Part shown: in pieces, positions 13,507 through 24,981 of the stretch
How positions within the stretch are numbered: the first letter of the stretch is position 1
How the letters are laid out: each line of letters opens with the position of its first letter
Origin: Stichopus chloronotus
Taxonomy: Eukaryota > Echinodermata > Holothuroidea > Aspidochirotida > Stichopodidae
Direction: 5' to 3'
Length of the DNA: 64,000 bases
Assembly: GCA_021234535.1 (NCBI GenBank)
Contig: CM037848.1
Coordinates: 12,257,944-12,321,943 of the forward strand
Program-made: the position numbers and the translations under genes
Notes under the pieces: model-generated
Told to the model about the DNA's origin: nothing
Databases searched by the model: none
Seen by the model: the letters and a program-made list of their open reading frames with translations, nothing else

Positions 13507-15185
13507 GACACGTGGGGACAAACACCCCCCTCCCCCCCACACACACACGCACCCGCACACACAAGCACGCTATCACGATTGCATTGATTCCCCAGTGCCT
13601 CAATTCCGCAATTAATAAAAAAAAATGATTGTTTAAAATGCAGACTGGGTATGCGACTTGCGGTCTTACAGTCAGCATGTATTTGGCATACTCATGTATC
13701 TCCCACACAAGGTTCATATTTCACACGAAGCACAAAATAATACAAATTAGGGCTTACTATTTACTAAATATTTTTTCAGAGAAGAATTCTTAAGCGTTTA
13801 TGTAAAATATAACCATCATTAAGATTGAAAATTGTATTCTTGCAGCTGGCTTTCGGTCTAACAAAATGTATTTTATTGGATGACTTGACCTGTAATGGAA
13901 TTTAAAGAAACATCTACAATCATGATTTACTGTAAAATAATGTTCAGCAGATACTTACAGAGTTGCAGGTTAGGAGTGACGGAATGATGGATGTAACAGT
14001 GAATAGAAAGGGATCCACATAAGCCACTTTTTTAGCCTTGCCGTGATTTTTAGTTACATTTATATTACAAACAAAACAGGAAAGAAACACAAGCGCAACG
14101 AAGAAAAAGTGAAGAACAAGCAAGCACTTAACTATTATTAACATGAAAAAAAAATAGTCAAAATAAAATAAGATTTGAAATAACTTGAAAAAGAAAGAAT
14201 ATAGTTTGTTCCATTCTAATTAATTCTTAATCCGGTAAGAAATTCTAGGGGCTTTCACAAGGCTCCCTAGAATTTGCGACATCAAAGGAGGTATCCAGCA
14301 AGTAATGATAGCAATGTTTAAACTGTTTAGACTACACAGCATTTTGTCTACGTTGATGATACACAATGCACAGACATTTGTGTTTTTTTTTTTAAATCTG
14401 ATACTTGTTACTTTTTAATCCCAAAGATCTTATTCCTTCCTATAGAATTTTAGTTTTAATGCTATCTACTTGTCGGTAAATCTACTCCTTCGAATATTTT
14501 ATTGGTGTTAGTATTGTTAACTTGGTAATACAGTAAGAGAGATCATTAATGTAACCAGAAAGGTGCTTACTGTTAAGTACCAAGGTAAGCAAAATTTCAT
14601 TTCATTGTATTAGTAATCTTATAGCCATTGATATAGATTACAGACATATCTAGGCAATACTACTCATTTTACCGACTGCGTTTACATAGTATGTAAATGC
14701 TGCTGAAAGACGTTTCAGCTGGCATACTCTTTATGGAAGTTGGAGATTCTTCGGTTCTTATTTTTCTGCGGTTAAAATCCCTCTCTTTGAAATTACATCA
14801 ACTTTTTTTTACTGTTAAAGCAGATGTGATATTAGCCTGAGATATACAGTGCAAAAATTGAGCCAATTGAATGAATTATGGACAATTTATAGGCATTTAG
14901 CTGGAGCATTATTTTTGGCCCAACAGATTTAGTCTCAATGGAGAAGGTACCTAACGTTCGATGGCCTCCAACTAAACATCTAACTGGCAAATACATAAAA
15001 CTTAGAAAGTGTCGTGAAAGGACAATGTGTCAGCTTTCTATGCAGTGGTAGGTTGTACATAAGATGAAAACTTCTACAAGGTTTCAGTGACCACATTGCT
15101 TTTGCAAATTACTGTGTAGTTCAATAGAGGAATTCACGTGATTACGAGCACTATAATTTATAGTTCATGCTGTACTTCCGACACT
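13507..15185. other. Intergenic stretch before locus B
   Basis: Begins with a C-rich and CA-rich simple repeat (about 13527-13565), then AT-rich sequence. No coding exon seen. The part next to 15186 should hold the 3' UTR of locus B, but I see no canonical AATAAA close to its stop codon. Confidence 0.5.
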
Positions 15186-17148
15186 TCATTCAAATGGCAT
15201 AGTTTGCTTTCCACATGATACATTACGCCAATGCTTCATGTCAACAATTTCTGGCTTCCACTTTCCATTGATCGGGTTTCGTCGATCAAAGTCTTTGAGC
15301 TTGTACAGAAGATCACACATTAACCACGGATAACTTGGATGTGTCCTCCAATAGGATAGAACTTGACAGATCCGTGCCGTTTCCAAGCAAAATATTCGTT
15401 ATAAGCCGAATCATTTTTATCGAGATAATTTATGTACTGAACCAGGGCAGATATATTGAAAAAATCGTCCAAATGGATAAAAGAATGTGGAGGAGCGACC
15501 CTCTCGTAGTCTTCTTTAGCCGCACCGTAAACGATGGGCACAGACTGGTGTGAAAAGGAATTTCTCCAAAACTTTTCTGTTATATAATCTTTGCATTGAG
15601 TATTTTCCAAAGCGAGATAAAATTTATAAGATCTAAGTATACTATCACATCTTTCGTCGCGGGGACATTTTAATGTACCGCATCCTCCATACATATCGAT
15701 GTGTATCTTTTCATTGAGTTTCTCAACGAAGCCTTTTCTATTCCAATTCGTGCATTTACAATTGGACGCCATCCAAACAATCAGTTTAGTTTTGTTTTCT
15801 GCCCAGTTTCTATCAAAGTCATCACGTATCTCTGGAGAATCGGGAATATATCCCCCATAAGGAAATACAATGTCTGCATCTCTTTGAAATGTCATGGTCC
15901 AATTGAAGGCTAAAATATGAGGTGCAGGTGAAGCCCACTTGTGGCTTTTGAGAGCACACTCTAAAGAAAGGTAGATCCATATTTGACGCGCTGGTCTAAC
16001 TGATCTGGAAGGAAACAGAGCAAAGCGGGACTGATGTAAAAAGTTCTAAATCAAATATCAATTAGAAATTAGAAGAAAAATGATAGCAGGTAATATGAAT
16101 AGTACTAAAATTTTAAATATTTTCTGTGTTGATCATGTATGGATTTATCATTGATTTGGTTATGACAATGAATTTTCGGTGTAGTACTCTACTTTATGGT
16201 GATCAAAGAAAAGAAAAGACTTGTAGTAGAGATGCTGATTTTAAGGTTTTTTCTTCTTTAAGTTGAACTCTATTTTGAGCTCTATTTTGAACTCTATTTT
16301 TTACTGATCGAAGAAGAGACTACACTTCTAGCTGCTGAATATTAGGGTTTTCTTTCTTGTTTAGTATTGACTTGTTAAGTCATACGGTTTGGCATGTTTC
16401 AGTAACATCCAGTGTATCTACAATTAACATCCTTGCTGTCAGTAGAAAACTTACATGTTGGCTCTGAGTGACACCTTTACCTTGGTTCAGATGTATGAAA
16501 AAACACCACTAAGATTACCTCAACGAATTCTCCAAATTTAAGTCATCTCGAAGTGTTTCGAATACACTTTTAGTGCAGACATAAAGAACATTTATGACAG
16601 GTTGAACTACCCAAAAGGTTATGTTGCTCAGATTCTTATTATCACTTTGGTTTAATTTGTCCCTTCTCTTGAAAGATAACAAAAAGTACTATCAATTCCT
16701 AGTAGTACTTGTGTAGTACTTTTTATTTGGTTTTCTTCTTTTGGTAATCCATTTACCTTCTCAGCTTTTCCCAGCTCCATCTCGCATCTTGGTAAAGAAT
16801 TACAGCATCCATGGTCTTCAATTTAGCGTAATTCATACTAAAGTAATAAATTATGGAACAATTTTCAGCCGGGCAGAAGTGCTTTCCACTTGGCTTCAGG
16901 TGCAAAATGGGGCCCATTATCTGGACCCGTTTAACACAAGGGGTGTTATCATCTTGATGTGCAACATGTAGTACTACGCTTTTCACATCGACTGCCTTCT
17001 TAAATGGCAATGGCACTAATGAAGCTTCTTTATCTCTGGAGAACAAAGCTATTTCCAAAATTATCGCCAAAATGAGAACTGTTGTCAACTTTACAGCCTG
17101 GGAACGACGCGACGAAAATACAGCTTTAGAGGAGACGACTGACGCCAT
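15186..17148 (-). pseudogene. Locus B: fucosyltransferase with late frameshift
   Basis: A two-exon GT10 alpha-1,3-fucosyltransferase. Exon 1 is 16757-17148 (ATG at 17148; anchor about residues 20-37; KHFCPAENCS; donor AG|GTAAAT). Exon 2 starts at 16004 after a TTCCAG acceptor, and the phase-2 join gives a continuous RSVRPARQIW. The core motifs are intact: FNWTMTFQRD, FPYG, NWAENKTK, FYLALENTQC, DYITEKFW and VPIVYG. After the AWKRHGS segment the frame runs to a stop at 15320, while the homologous C-terminus (CDLLYKLKDFDRRNP to GKQTMPFE, stop at 15186) lies in another frame. The break is at about 15345-15375. The segment between GGA and TGG is 44 bases against 36 in the array copies. The intron is only 752 bp. 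B is either a recent pseudogene or a sequencing error. Exon 1 also has LYQ where most copies have LYH. Confidence 0.8.
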
Positions 17149-19589
17149 GTTGCCACTACAAAATCACTTGAACGTGTGTGTAGCAGATAGCAAAAGAAAT
17201 AGAAATATGAACAATTATTTGTTTTGTTTGTTTTGTTTAATGCTCAGATTAATCGATAACCTACGAGTCCTTTAGTTGGAAGATATCACGGGAAGCGCAT
17301 CCAAGAATCCTTCACAATCCATTGAATATATTGGGTATAAGAAAATTCTACAAAGTTAAATCACTCAAGACAGATGATGGATAAAATCTTCAAGTTTGAC
17401 GAACAGCAAGGCAAGCATGCACCACACAGAGGCTAAGGCAAAATACATATATGGAACGTTTAGCACTAGGTATTGTTGAAGTAGTTCGGTTTCGCTAGCT
17501 TAATACAGTCGATTCTGTGCGATGTTCTGACTAATAAATAATTACCCCAACGTGAGCACATTTATGTTTGCACCATGTCATTTTATGTCATGTTCAAAGT
17601 ACAAAATACTTTTTTGAAGTAATTGCTAGAAGACAATTTCTTATAGAGACTGCCGGAAACATACTAGTACAAAGGTGCAGGTGCTAGACGGTGACTATTT
17701 TAAAACAGGTCGAAGGTCGAAAATTTAATAATGTTGATTTACTGAATCTGCACCAGTATTCGTGTCAGAGTATGTTTGCAGACTGGAGTTGGGAACAAGA
17801 AAGGTATCATTAACATCAAGAAAATTGTAGAGAGTCCATGATAGGATTATTTGTTGCTTGGATTTTCGTATATTTCCTGGAATCGGTTCAATAAATTCAC
17901 TTTACGTCAAAAATAAAATGGTCTCTATCTCATTATTCAATTTGGTGAGGTTACTACATTATAACACAAGCTGCTCACTACATTAACTACTTAGGTTAAA
18001 ATCAATTAGTTCACAGGTCGCACATGACAAGAATGGAACAGTGTGAAAACTTCAAAATAAAGCGTGAGCTAAGAATGTTCCTTTGATCTACTTAAGCAGT
18101 TTAATTGGAACATTTAACGGTTCTACATTCGCGCATGTCATGACATCATGCAATATCACTTCACAACGGATTGGTTAAATCAATCTTGAAGTGATAGGCC
18201 ACCGGCTGAAGATTTTATCGTGTTGTTTCGCTCCGACATTCGGCATCGAAATGATTTTCACGGTTTTATGTAGGAAATATCATCTTTAATAACATATCGA
18301 AAGTTCTCCATAAAATATGATGTCAATGTTCAGAAATTATAAAAAAAATTCTACTAATAGTACCGCTAATTTATTCTATAACTTCGAATTGTGTTACGCG
18401 TGGTCGGTTCTCATAGAGTTTGAAAAAGCTGCGCGTGATACCATGTGACCAATCACGAAGCGTAGTTGACAGTAATGAATTGCGAAATCTTTTCGTAAAC
18501 AACAATCATGGCTGCGCCCATATAGTCAGATGCCGATTATACTGTTTCAGTGTTTGGAATATTTGTCATTTCCATGTGGCGTAATGAAAATGTCAGACAA
18601 TAATTAACACAGTGATTTGGCGTGAATGTTGAAAAGAGTTGTTGGATCTTGTAACCTGTGACTGTGAGTAGAAAGAAATCTCCATCCAGCACTTGTTGGA
18701 CTTATACAATAACACAGTTAATAATTTTGTTATAGCCTGTAGTATGTGTATTGAACATCTTCTGCACAGAAACAGCATGAGCGAACAACGAAACAGCGAA
18801 AGAAGCAGCCGCACATCATCTTGTCATCATCTCATTTATCTCGCCATTCACCAGAGGGACCAATCCGTACTAGCTACCAGCACTGCTTTACTCTGGGCCA
18901 TAGCGCTGTAGTAGTGAAGTGTTTTCATTGAGCACTACTGGCCTGAAGACAAATGAGACTTTGAAAACTTCGTCCTTAGAAGAAGAAACGTGTGCGACAC
19001 AGACTCAATGGGCAACGGGACTAGCTTGAATCTGAAACACAAGACACACGTGTATATTACTTTCCAGATATATAGGCTTAAACAACTGCCATGTTGCTAG
19101 TGCATACAATTTTACGATTCCTGGAATAGGTTAGCACATGGTCTGTGCCATCTGCAAAGTGTAATGTAGATGTGACTGTGACAGGTTAATGGTGAATTGC
19201 CAGTGCCATATTATTTTTTTAGCAAATTGCTCACCCCAACGAAATTCCTAGAATTTTCTGTTGCAACCTTCCTAATCAATATTGTCTGAGAAGGCAATCA
19301 TCGCATACTGAACGGCAGCACAGTGGAACAATGATGAAAGAAGCTGGTCCAAATCCGAGATGTGGTTTAATACAGATCGTCACCATCATTAGAGGTCACC
19401 GTCACTCTTCAGCAAACAGGAAAAGTGAATTAAAACACCTTTCCGAACTGAATTTATCTATTTTACTGTCAAATTTTTATGGATTCCCATGTATCTGCTT
19501 GTTTTTATGTTATGTTATGTAATTATGTATTGCCTCACTTTAGAAAATAAGATAGGCCCTACATGCAACACTTAATAGAGCAGGGGGAT
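17149..19589. other. Intergenic stretch upstream of locus B
   Basis: Contains the presumed promoter side of locus B, with a TTTG-rich run near 17.22 kb. No recognisable coding exon, RNA gene or mobile element. The region lacks similarity to the upstream modules of the array, so B has its own flanks. Confidence 0.5.
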
Positions 19590-20480
19590 TGTCAAACTTG
19601 ACCGTCAAAGTCCATATACCTCTAAGTATGAACGAGGAAATTACTATATTCAAGCTCATGTTACTTTAATTGGGATGATATGATTTAATCGACTGGGTTC
19701 TTCGTAGCACATGAAGATGAAATAAAGTCACCTGTGCATTAGAAAATTTTTATTCCCCAAAACTTTGAAAGTTTTAAAAACTTGAAGAAATTCCAATATT
19801 TTAATCCCAGTAACTTCTTTTGTGTATGCATCCAGTTTTTGAAATGTGTATAACTACTCCATTTGACTACTGATTTAGTGAAGATTTGATCACTTAATAG
19901 CATAAACGAGGGAAATGTGCACCCCATCATGGTCCCGGATGCCAAAATTGACCAAAATGTGACGAAATTGCATTTATTTCAATAAATATGCTTTTAATAA
20001 CATTTATGTGAACTTTCAAAATTTATCTTTGTATTGTCATGTCACATTCCTACTGATATAGGTAAGATGAAGGCAAAAAGTCTCATTTGAGGAAAGATAT
20101 TGGTACTTCAGTATGACGTCATACTCTAAAATGCATCAAATTATGGATAAAGGTGAAGATAATGCTATATTCAAGGTCACTTTATTTCATATAGGATGAT
20201 ATTCGGGAATTTCAATTTTCTGTGACCTTTGTCATGTCTGTGGTCTATTGATAGCTGTAGAAGTGGGAAAGTACGGTCACCTACGCATCCAGAGATAGGT
20301 ACTAAAAGATGGCTCCAAAGCAAGAAAATTTTCCAAAAAATTGAAGAATCTTCGATATTTTAGCATCTCTAACTCCTTACAGGATTTGATATTTGGAATT
20401 TTGACTGTGTATAATCACGTTACCGGACTATTGACTTACTATAGATGGGGTCATGTAATTTCATGCAGTGGGAGTAATGT
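19590..20480. repeat. Two diverged direct repeats, about 0.53 kb apart
   Basis: CTATATTCAAG near 19.65 kb, followed by GGGATGATATGATT, reappears near 20.17 kb followed by AGGATGATATTCGG. Further on, the block with GAAAATTTT, TTGAAGAA, ATATTTTA and CTCCATTTGACTACT-like text also recurs at similar spacing. It is an old, non-coding duplication or satellite fragment. Confidence 0.45.
20110..20125. promoter_or_regulatory. 16-bp palindrome with a full CRE core
   Basis: AGTATGACGTCATACT is a perfect palindrome centred on TGACGTCA, the consensus site for CREB/ATF factors. It lies in non-coding DNA about 3 kb upstream of locus B and 4.8 kb from locus C, so any target gene is unknown. Confidence 0.3.
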
Positions 20481-23400
20481 GTACTCCAACATGGTCTGTA
20501 AAAAGTGAAATATTGCACATTTTTTTTCTTCAAATGAAATAATTGTAACCCTCACATACTTGATCTTTTAAATTTTCAATTCATTTTACTGAGTTACTTT
20601 ACTATTGATTTGGTAAAAATGAGGAGATGAAATCCCACTTGAACAAAGATATTGGTAATAAATATGAATCTATGTCCCCAACCGGATGATTGTGCTTTCA
20701 TTTTTTTTTTTTTTTCGCGTAGGTTTAAATATGGGATTTGAAATTTTCTGGGAGTATTAAAGTGATTGCGTGTGTACTGAAAAACCAGAAGGATAAAATT
20801 ATGTTTGATCTTAAATTTTTCTTCACTTTTAAATGTACGCGACATGTTGTACATGGACAGACTACGCTTTGCAATGAAGGAAATTGACAGTAACTACTTT
20901 GAAAAGCAACGGGATTGGCATAAAAACAGTAAAAAACAGAAATCATTCTTCAAAATTAATGGTTCTTACTATAAGCGCCTACATAATGAATATGCAACAG
21001 TGCAGGGCTCACTGGTGTATCAAAAACATACTACTCAAGTCATCGCTCCTTGGTCGGTATCGGGAATTGTAATATTTTATGAACAGAAGCACTGTATTTA
21101 CAAATAACTTACGAACTGATCACAACATTGCTGCGTCAGTGAGCCTGAGTTGTTTTGACTAACTGAATATTCAATACTAGTATACTTCCCATTGGCTTGT
21201 TCAAAGAAACACACCGTTGATTTGAATGAAAACTGTCAACCACTACATTATCGTATTCTACGCTTTTTGTCATTGTGTCAGAAGAATTTGAAATCATATG
21301 GCAGAATTTACCAACTGGGGCCTATTTATTTTCCCTGATTGTCTGAATGGTGCAATTAAAGCCTTACCAAACTTTTGGAGATAAACTTTCAATGTTTTTC
21401 CTTTTTGTCTGCCCACGCAATCACTTTAATAAGTAGAATGTCTAGCAATACTGCAAAGTTAAGAACATGTAGTCACATAATCCAAGAGATATGAATGCTC
21501 AAATATACCCCGCAAGCTAAAATCACCGAGGGAAGAGATGAAATTACAATATATTGTTTACATTATTATTTCCAGATGGTCGGCATGCAAGGCTCCATGT
21601 GTGGAAAGCTCACCTTTCTACTTAAATTGTAAAGATGGGGACATAAAGTCAAACACTGCAAGAGAAAGTGGTACTCAAAGTAGTTTTCTTGGAGGGGGGG
21701 GGGGCGTGTTAAGCGAGCCATTGTGAAAAATTCACAGCGTTTCTGGTAGAGAACTTTTTTATATGTTGTACTAGGAAGCAGGTTTAGTTATACATTTATG
21801 TACTCAGACAATAGACCCGGAAGGTTGGAACGAAATTATCTAGGCACTTTCTGAGTTTCAGCCGGTGGCCTATGAGATGAGAATCAATATATTTCGACGT
21901 TTCTCCTGAACTATATTACCACGGAGTATAAAATTACTCGTGGAATGTTGGAACAGGACTAATTCAGCAATTCCAAATAGTAGTGCCTGAACCCTTAAAG
22001 GAATTAGCTACTGAAGAAAAGTGGTGTTTCATTAAAATATCTTTCTCCCTTTATTGGTGAAAGTGCATTTCAGTAGCATGTTTCACCATTAAGTTATGAA
22101 TGTATACAAAATATCTATTTTGTAAAGATACATTGCATTATGAGTAACTTGTGATACCACCCCCAGCACTACCACCTGAATACCCTTTGTCTTTATGATC
22201 GTGACTCAAATGACATATTATCATAGTTTTAGACATGTGACCTTAATTTCACAATATGTAAAGGCAGTGGCGCACTCAGAATTTTCTGGACTGAGGTCAA
22301 TCAGAGGGCTAGTTAGTATGTGGAGCGATATTTATCCGGGAGACTATCTAACCGGAGGGCCACCATTAGTTGGTTCGGAGCGTAAAGTAAATAAAAAAAA
22401 ATCAGGACCTGTCAGACAGTCGGAAATGGCATTTCTTAGACTTGTAAGTAGAATCTAAGCAGTCGTTATTTGCGCTTTCATTTTGCAAAAAAATGCCCAC
22501 TTCAATAAATACTGAGCACACGCAAAATGATCAGAAAATTAGCAGACAAAAAGAATGAGCATCCTGCAAATGAAATTTAAAAAAAAAATATTTATGTATT
22601 GTAGAAATTTTGGGGTTCACAGCTCAGCAGGCTAACTAATTTTAGTAACGGTTGCTCGACGGAGTGTATACTCTGAGTCAGTGAGACTGTCTAAGGGGAA
22701 CGCCACCATTTTGGCGTACAGCGTAATACAAAATTTTGGTGTGGACACCATTCACATTTCACATGGCCGAAAACACCTTCCCAGCCGCTGCAACGACACC
22801 ACTGTTTTTATTTCAAAATTTACAGTTGTAGCTAGGATGAAACTCCTGGTTGCAAAGCTGCTTTACTTCAAATGCCAACACCTTTATCCACTCGGCCACA
22901 GCACCGAAGGCACTAAGTAGTGTACTAATTTTTCTTGGTCGGTAAGTCATATGAGCTTTTCCAGACTACTTGAGTTGTGTATGTGTGGATATATTACAGG
23001 TTTGACATTATTTAACTAGGTTGGGGTAATCAAAAGAATGAGCTTCAATCCCAACAACCCACCTCACACACATGTATTACTATCTTCTCACATTGTTTCA
23101 AGTAGTCGCAGGATTTTTCATACGTCCGACTGTTCAGATTTTGAGCTATCCGGAAGTGGCGTTCGATTCCCTTGACAAAACTCACAGAAATCTCCCCTTG
23201 ACAAATCTCTCCGAAATATCACTACGACACCTCCTATTTTCTAAAGCTATCCAGATCTCCACTAATCCTCTTAATTTTCACATTATTATCATCTGTACTT
23301 TAAATGGTGTTCTTCAACAGTCAGGTAGAGAGGTTAGTAATGATAACTGATGAAGAGTTCGCCGCAGCTTATTATACCCACTTTTTTCCACACCAAGGAA

Positions 23401-24867
23401 AACTATGCACCCGGATGTATGTTAACTAATGGTCGGGTGCTACCTTTCAAGATATGTTCAAGAGATCATTTCAAGAGAAGTGTTAGAAAAAATGTTAAAA
23501 AAGTGATCTTTATTTTTTTTATGGAGCAAAAACTATTTGGGATATTCACAGGAAAACGTAACAAATTACTCCTTGTCAGTAGACGGGTTTGTGCGTAAAT
23601 GTATGTCTAAGGCGTGTGTGTCTGTCAGTCCGTCTGTCTGTCTGCGTCTACCTAGAATGTGTTGAGAAAGACATCCCTCAGCCATAGGTAAGTCCAAGCA
23701 ACCTGGTCTTGACAGTGTAAAAAATCGTTTATTAACATTATAGAACAATGGTCTCACTATTTAGTAACGATTTTTTTTTGTATTATTCGTATGAGGTTTC
23801 TGTGATCCTTCTGCTCCATGCCCTTATTGAACTTGTCCGGTTTATGCTGCATTTTTCTGTGGGTCAAAACATGAAAAAGAATCTATACCTGGCTATTTCA
23901 AGAGACTGAAAGTAATTTTTCATCTAGTTGTCAAAAAAGGATATTTCTGGACTAGATCCCTCATTATAGAAGGGGCAAAATATATTCACTTCTTTCAATG
24001 AAACGATCATTTCAAGTTTACACCACCTGCTCTTAAAATATTGGCTCTTAAAATGTTTACATATTATAAGTAACGTTTTCGTTTACGTTTCAAAGCATTG
24101 TTCTGCTTGTTTAAGAATTAACCAAACTTGTCAGTAAAATACCCCACCGGCCTCCCTCCTCCACACACGGACCGACACACACACACACTCTCAGTAAGAT
24201 AACTATTTTAGATGAGTACGTAGGTATACCCACGTACTGTGGCCGAGGGAGCACAAGAAAAAATCCTAAAACTTCAACCTCGAAATTTAAAATTATCTTG
24301 AAGTTGGGTATATCTCGAAATTATGATAATTCACATTTTTACTGACAATCTCAAAATTTTGAGTCAACTTTTCAAAATTTCGAATTATTATATCGAAATG
24401 TGTTAAGTCGAAATTTTGAGATAGTGGACTGGTCACCGTGTTGAAGTGCCATATATCATTTCATTAAAAAGCTATTTTCCAACATAGTGATTTTTAACTG
24501 TGAAATGTTAAAGGCCCTAAATCACCTGAAATGTATACGTTGACTTAATTCGACGTAATTTGCCCTCCAAATCCAAAAATGTATCTTCTACGTGATCTTC
24601 CCTTCAGTACTTCTAGTTGATTAAAACGTAAGTCGCTAAGTCACTGTTGTGACAAGAAAAAAGAACAACACACAAAAAATAATGTAATAAAAGACATCAA
24701 TAATATAATATCAGTGAGGGAGGTCGGTTTTTTTTTTTGATGATCCAGGGCACGTGCCGAACTGTCCTATGCTTCAGTCGGGCCTTTTAATCGAGGGGAC
24801 TCTGAATTATGACCCTCTATTCATTACCAGACCATCGAAAACCTTAACGAAACCTGATCCATGTTGA
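20481..24867. other. Intergenic stretch left of the array
   Basis: No supported gene. It holds homopolymers (T near 20.7 kb, G near 21.7 kb), a tRNA-like fragment near 22.9 kb, a CA run near 24.18 kb and an AAATTTCGA-rich patch at about 24.28-24.43 kb. Similarity to the repeated units starts near 24868 (AAGCACTCATTGTGAG), which I take as the array's left edge. Confidence 0.55.
22815..22907 (-). repeat. tRNA-Ser/Leu-like SINE fragment
   Basis: Read on the minus strand it begins GGTGCTGTGGCCGAGTGG, an excellent A-box region of a class II tRNA, and reaches GGAGTTTCATCC, a degraded B box, about 60 bases on. The acceptor and anticodon arms do not pair well, so this is better read as a tRNA-derived SINE remnant than a tRNA gene. 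Confidence 0.4.
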
Positions 24868-24981
24868 TAAGCACTCATTGTGAGGGAATAATTTCATTTC
24901 CTTCACGTGGTTAAAGGTTGAGCGAAGTAAACGGATAGCGGTTCCGAGTCATCATGCAAGTTGCTTTGATCATGTCCCTGC

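Noticed and set aside
22815..22907. A functional tRNA gene
   Set aside because: A good A-box region but poor acceptor and anticodon stems and a degraded B box.
24280..24430. AAATTTCGA-rich inverted-looking patch
   Set aside because: Low-complexity AT-rich repeats; no clean arms to call a transposon end.
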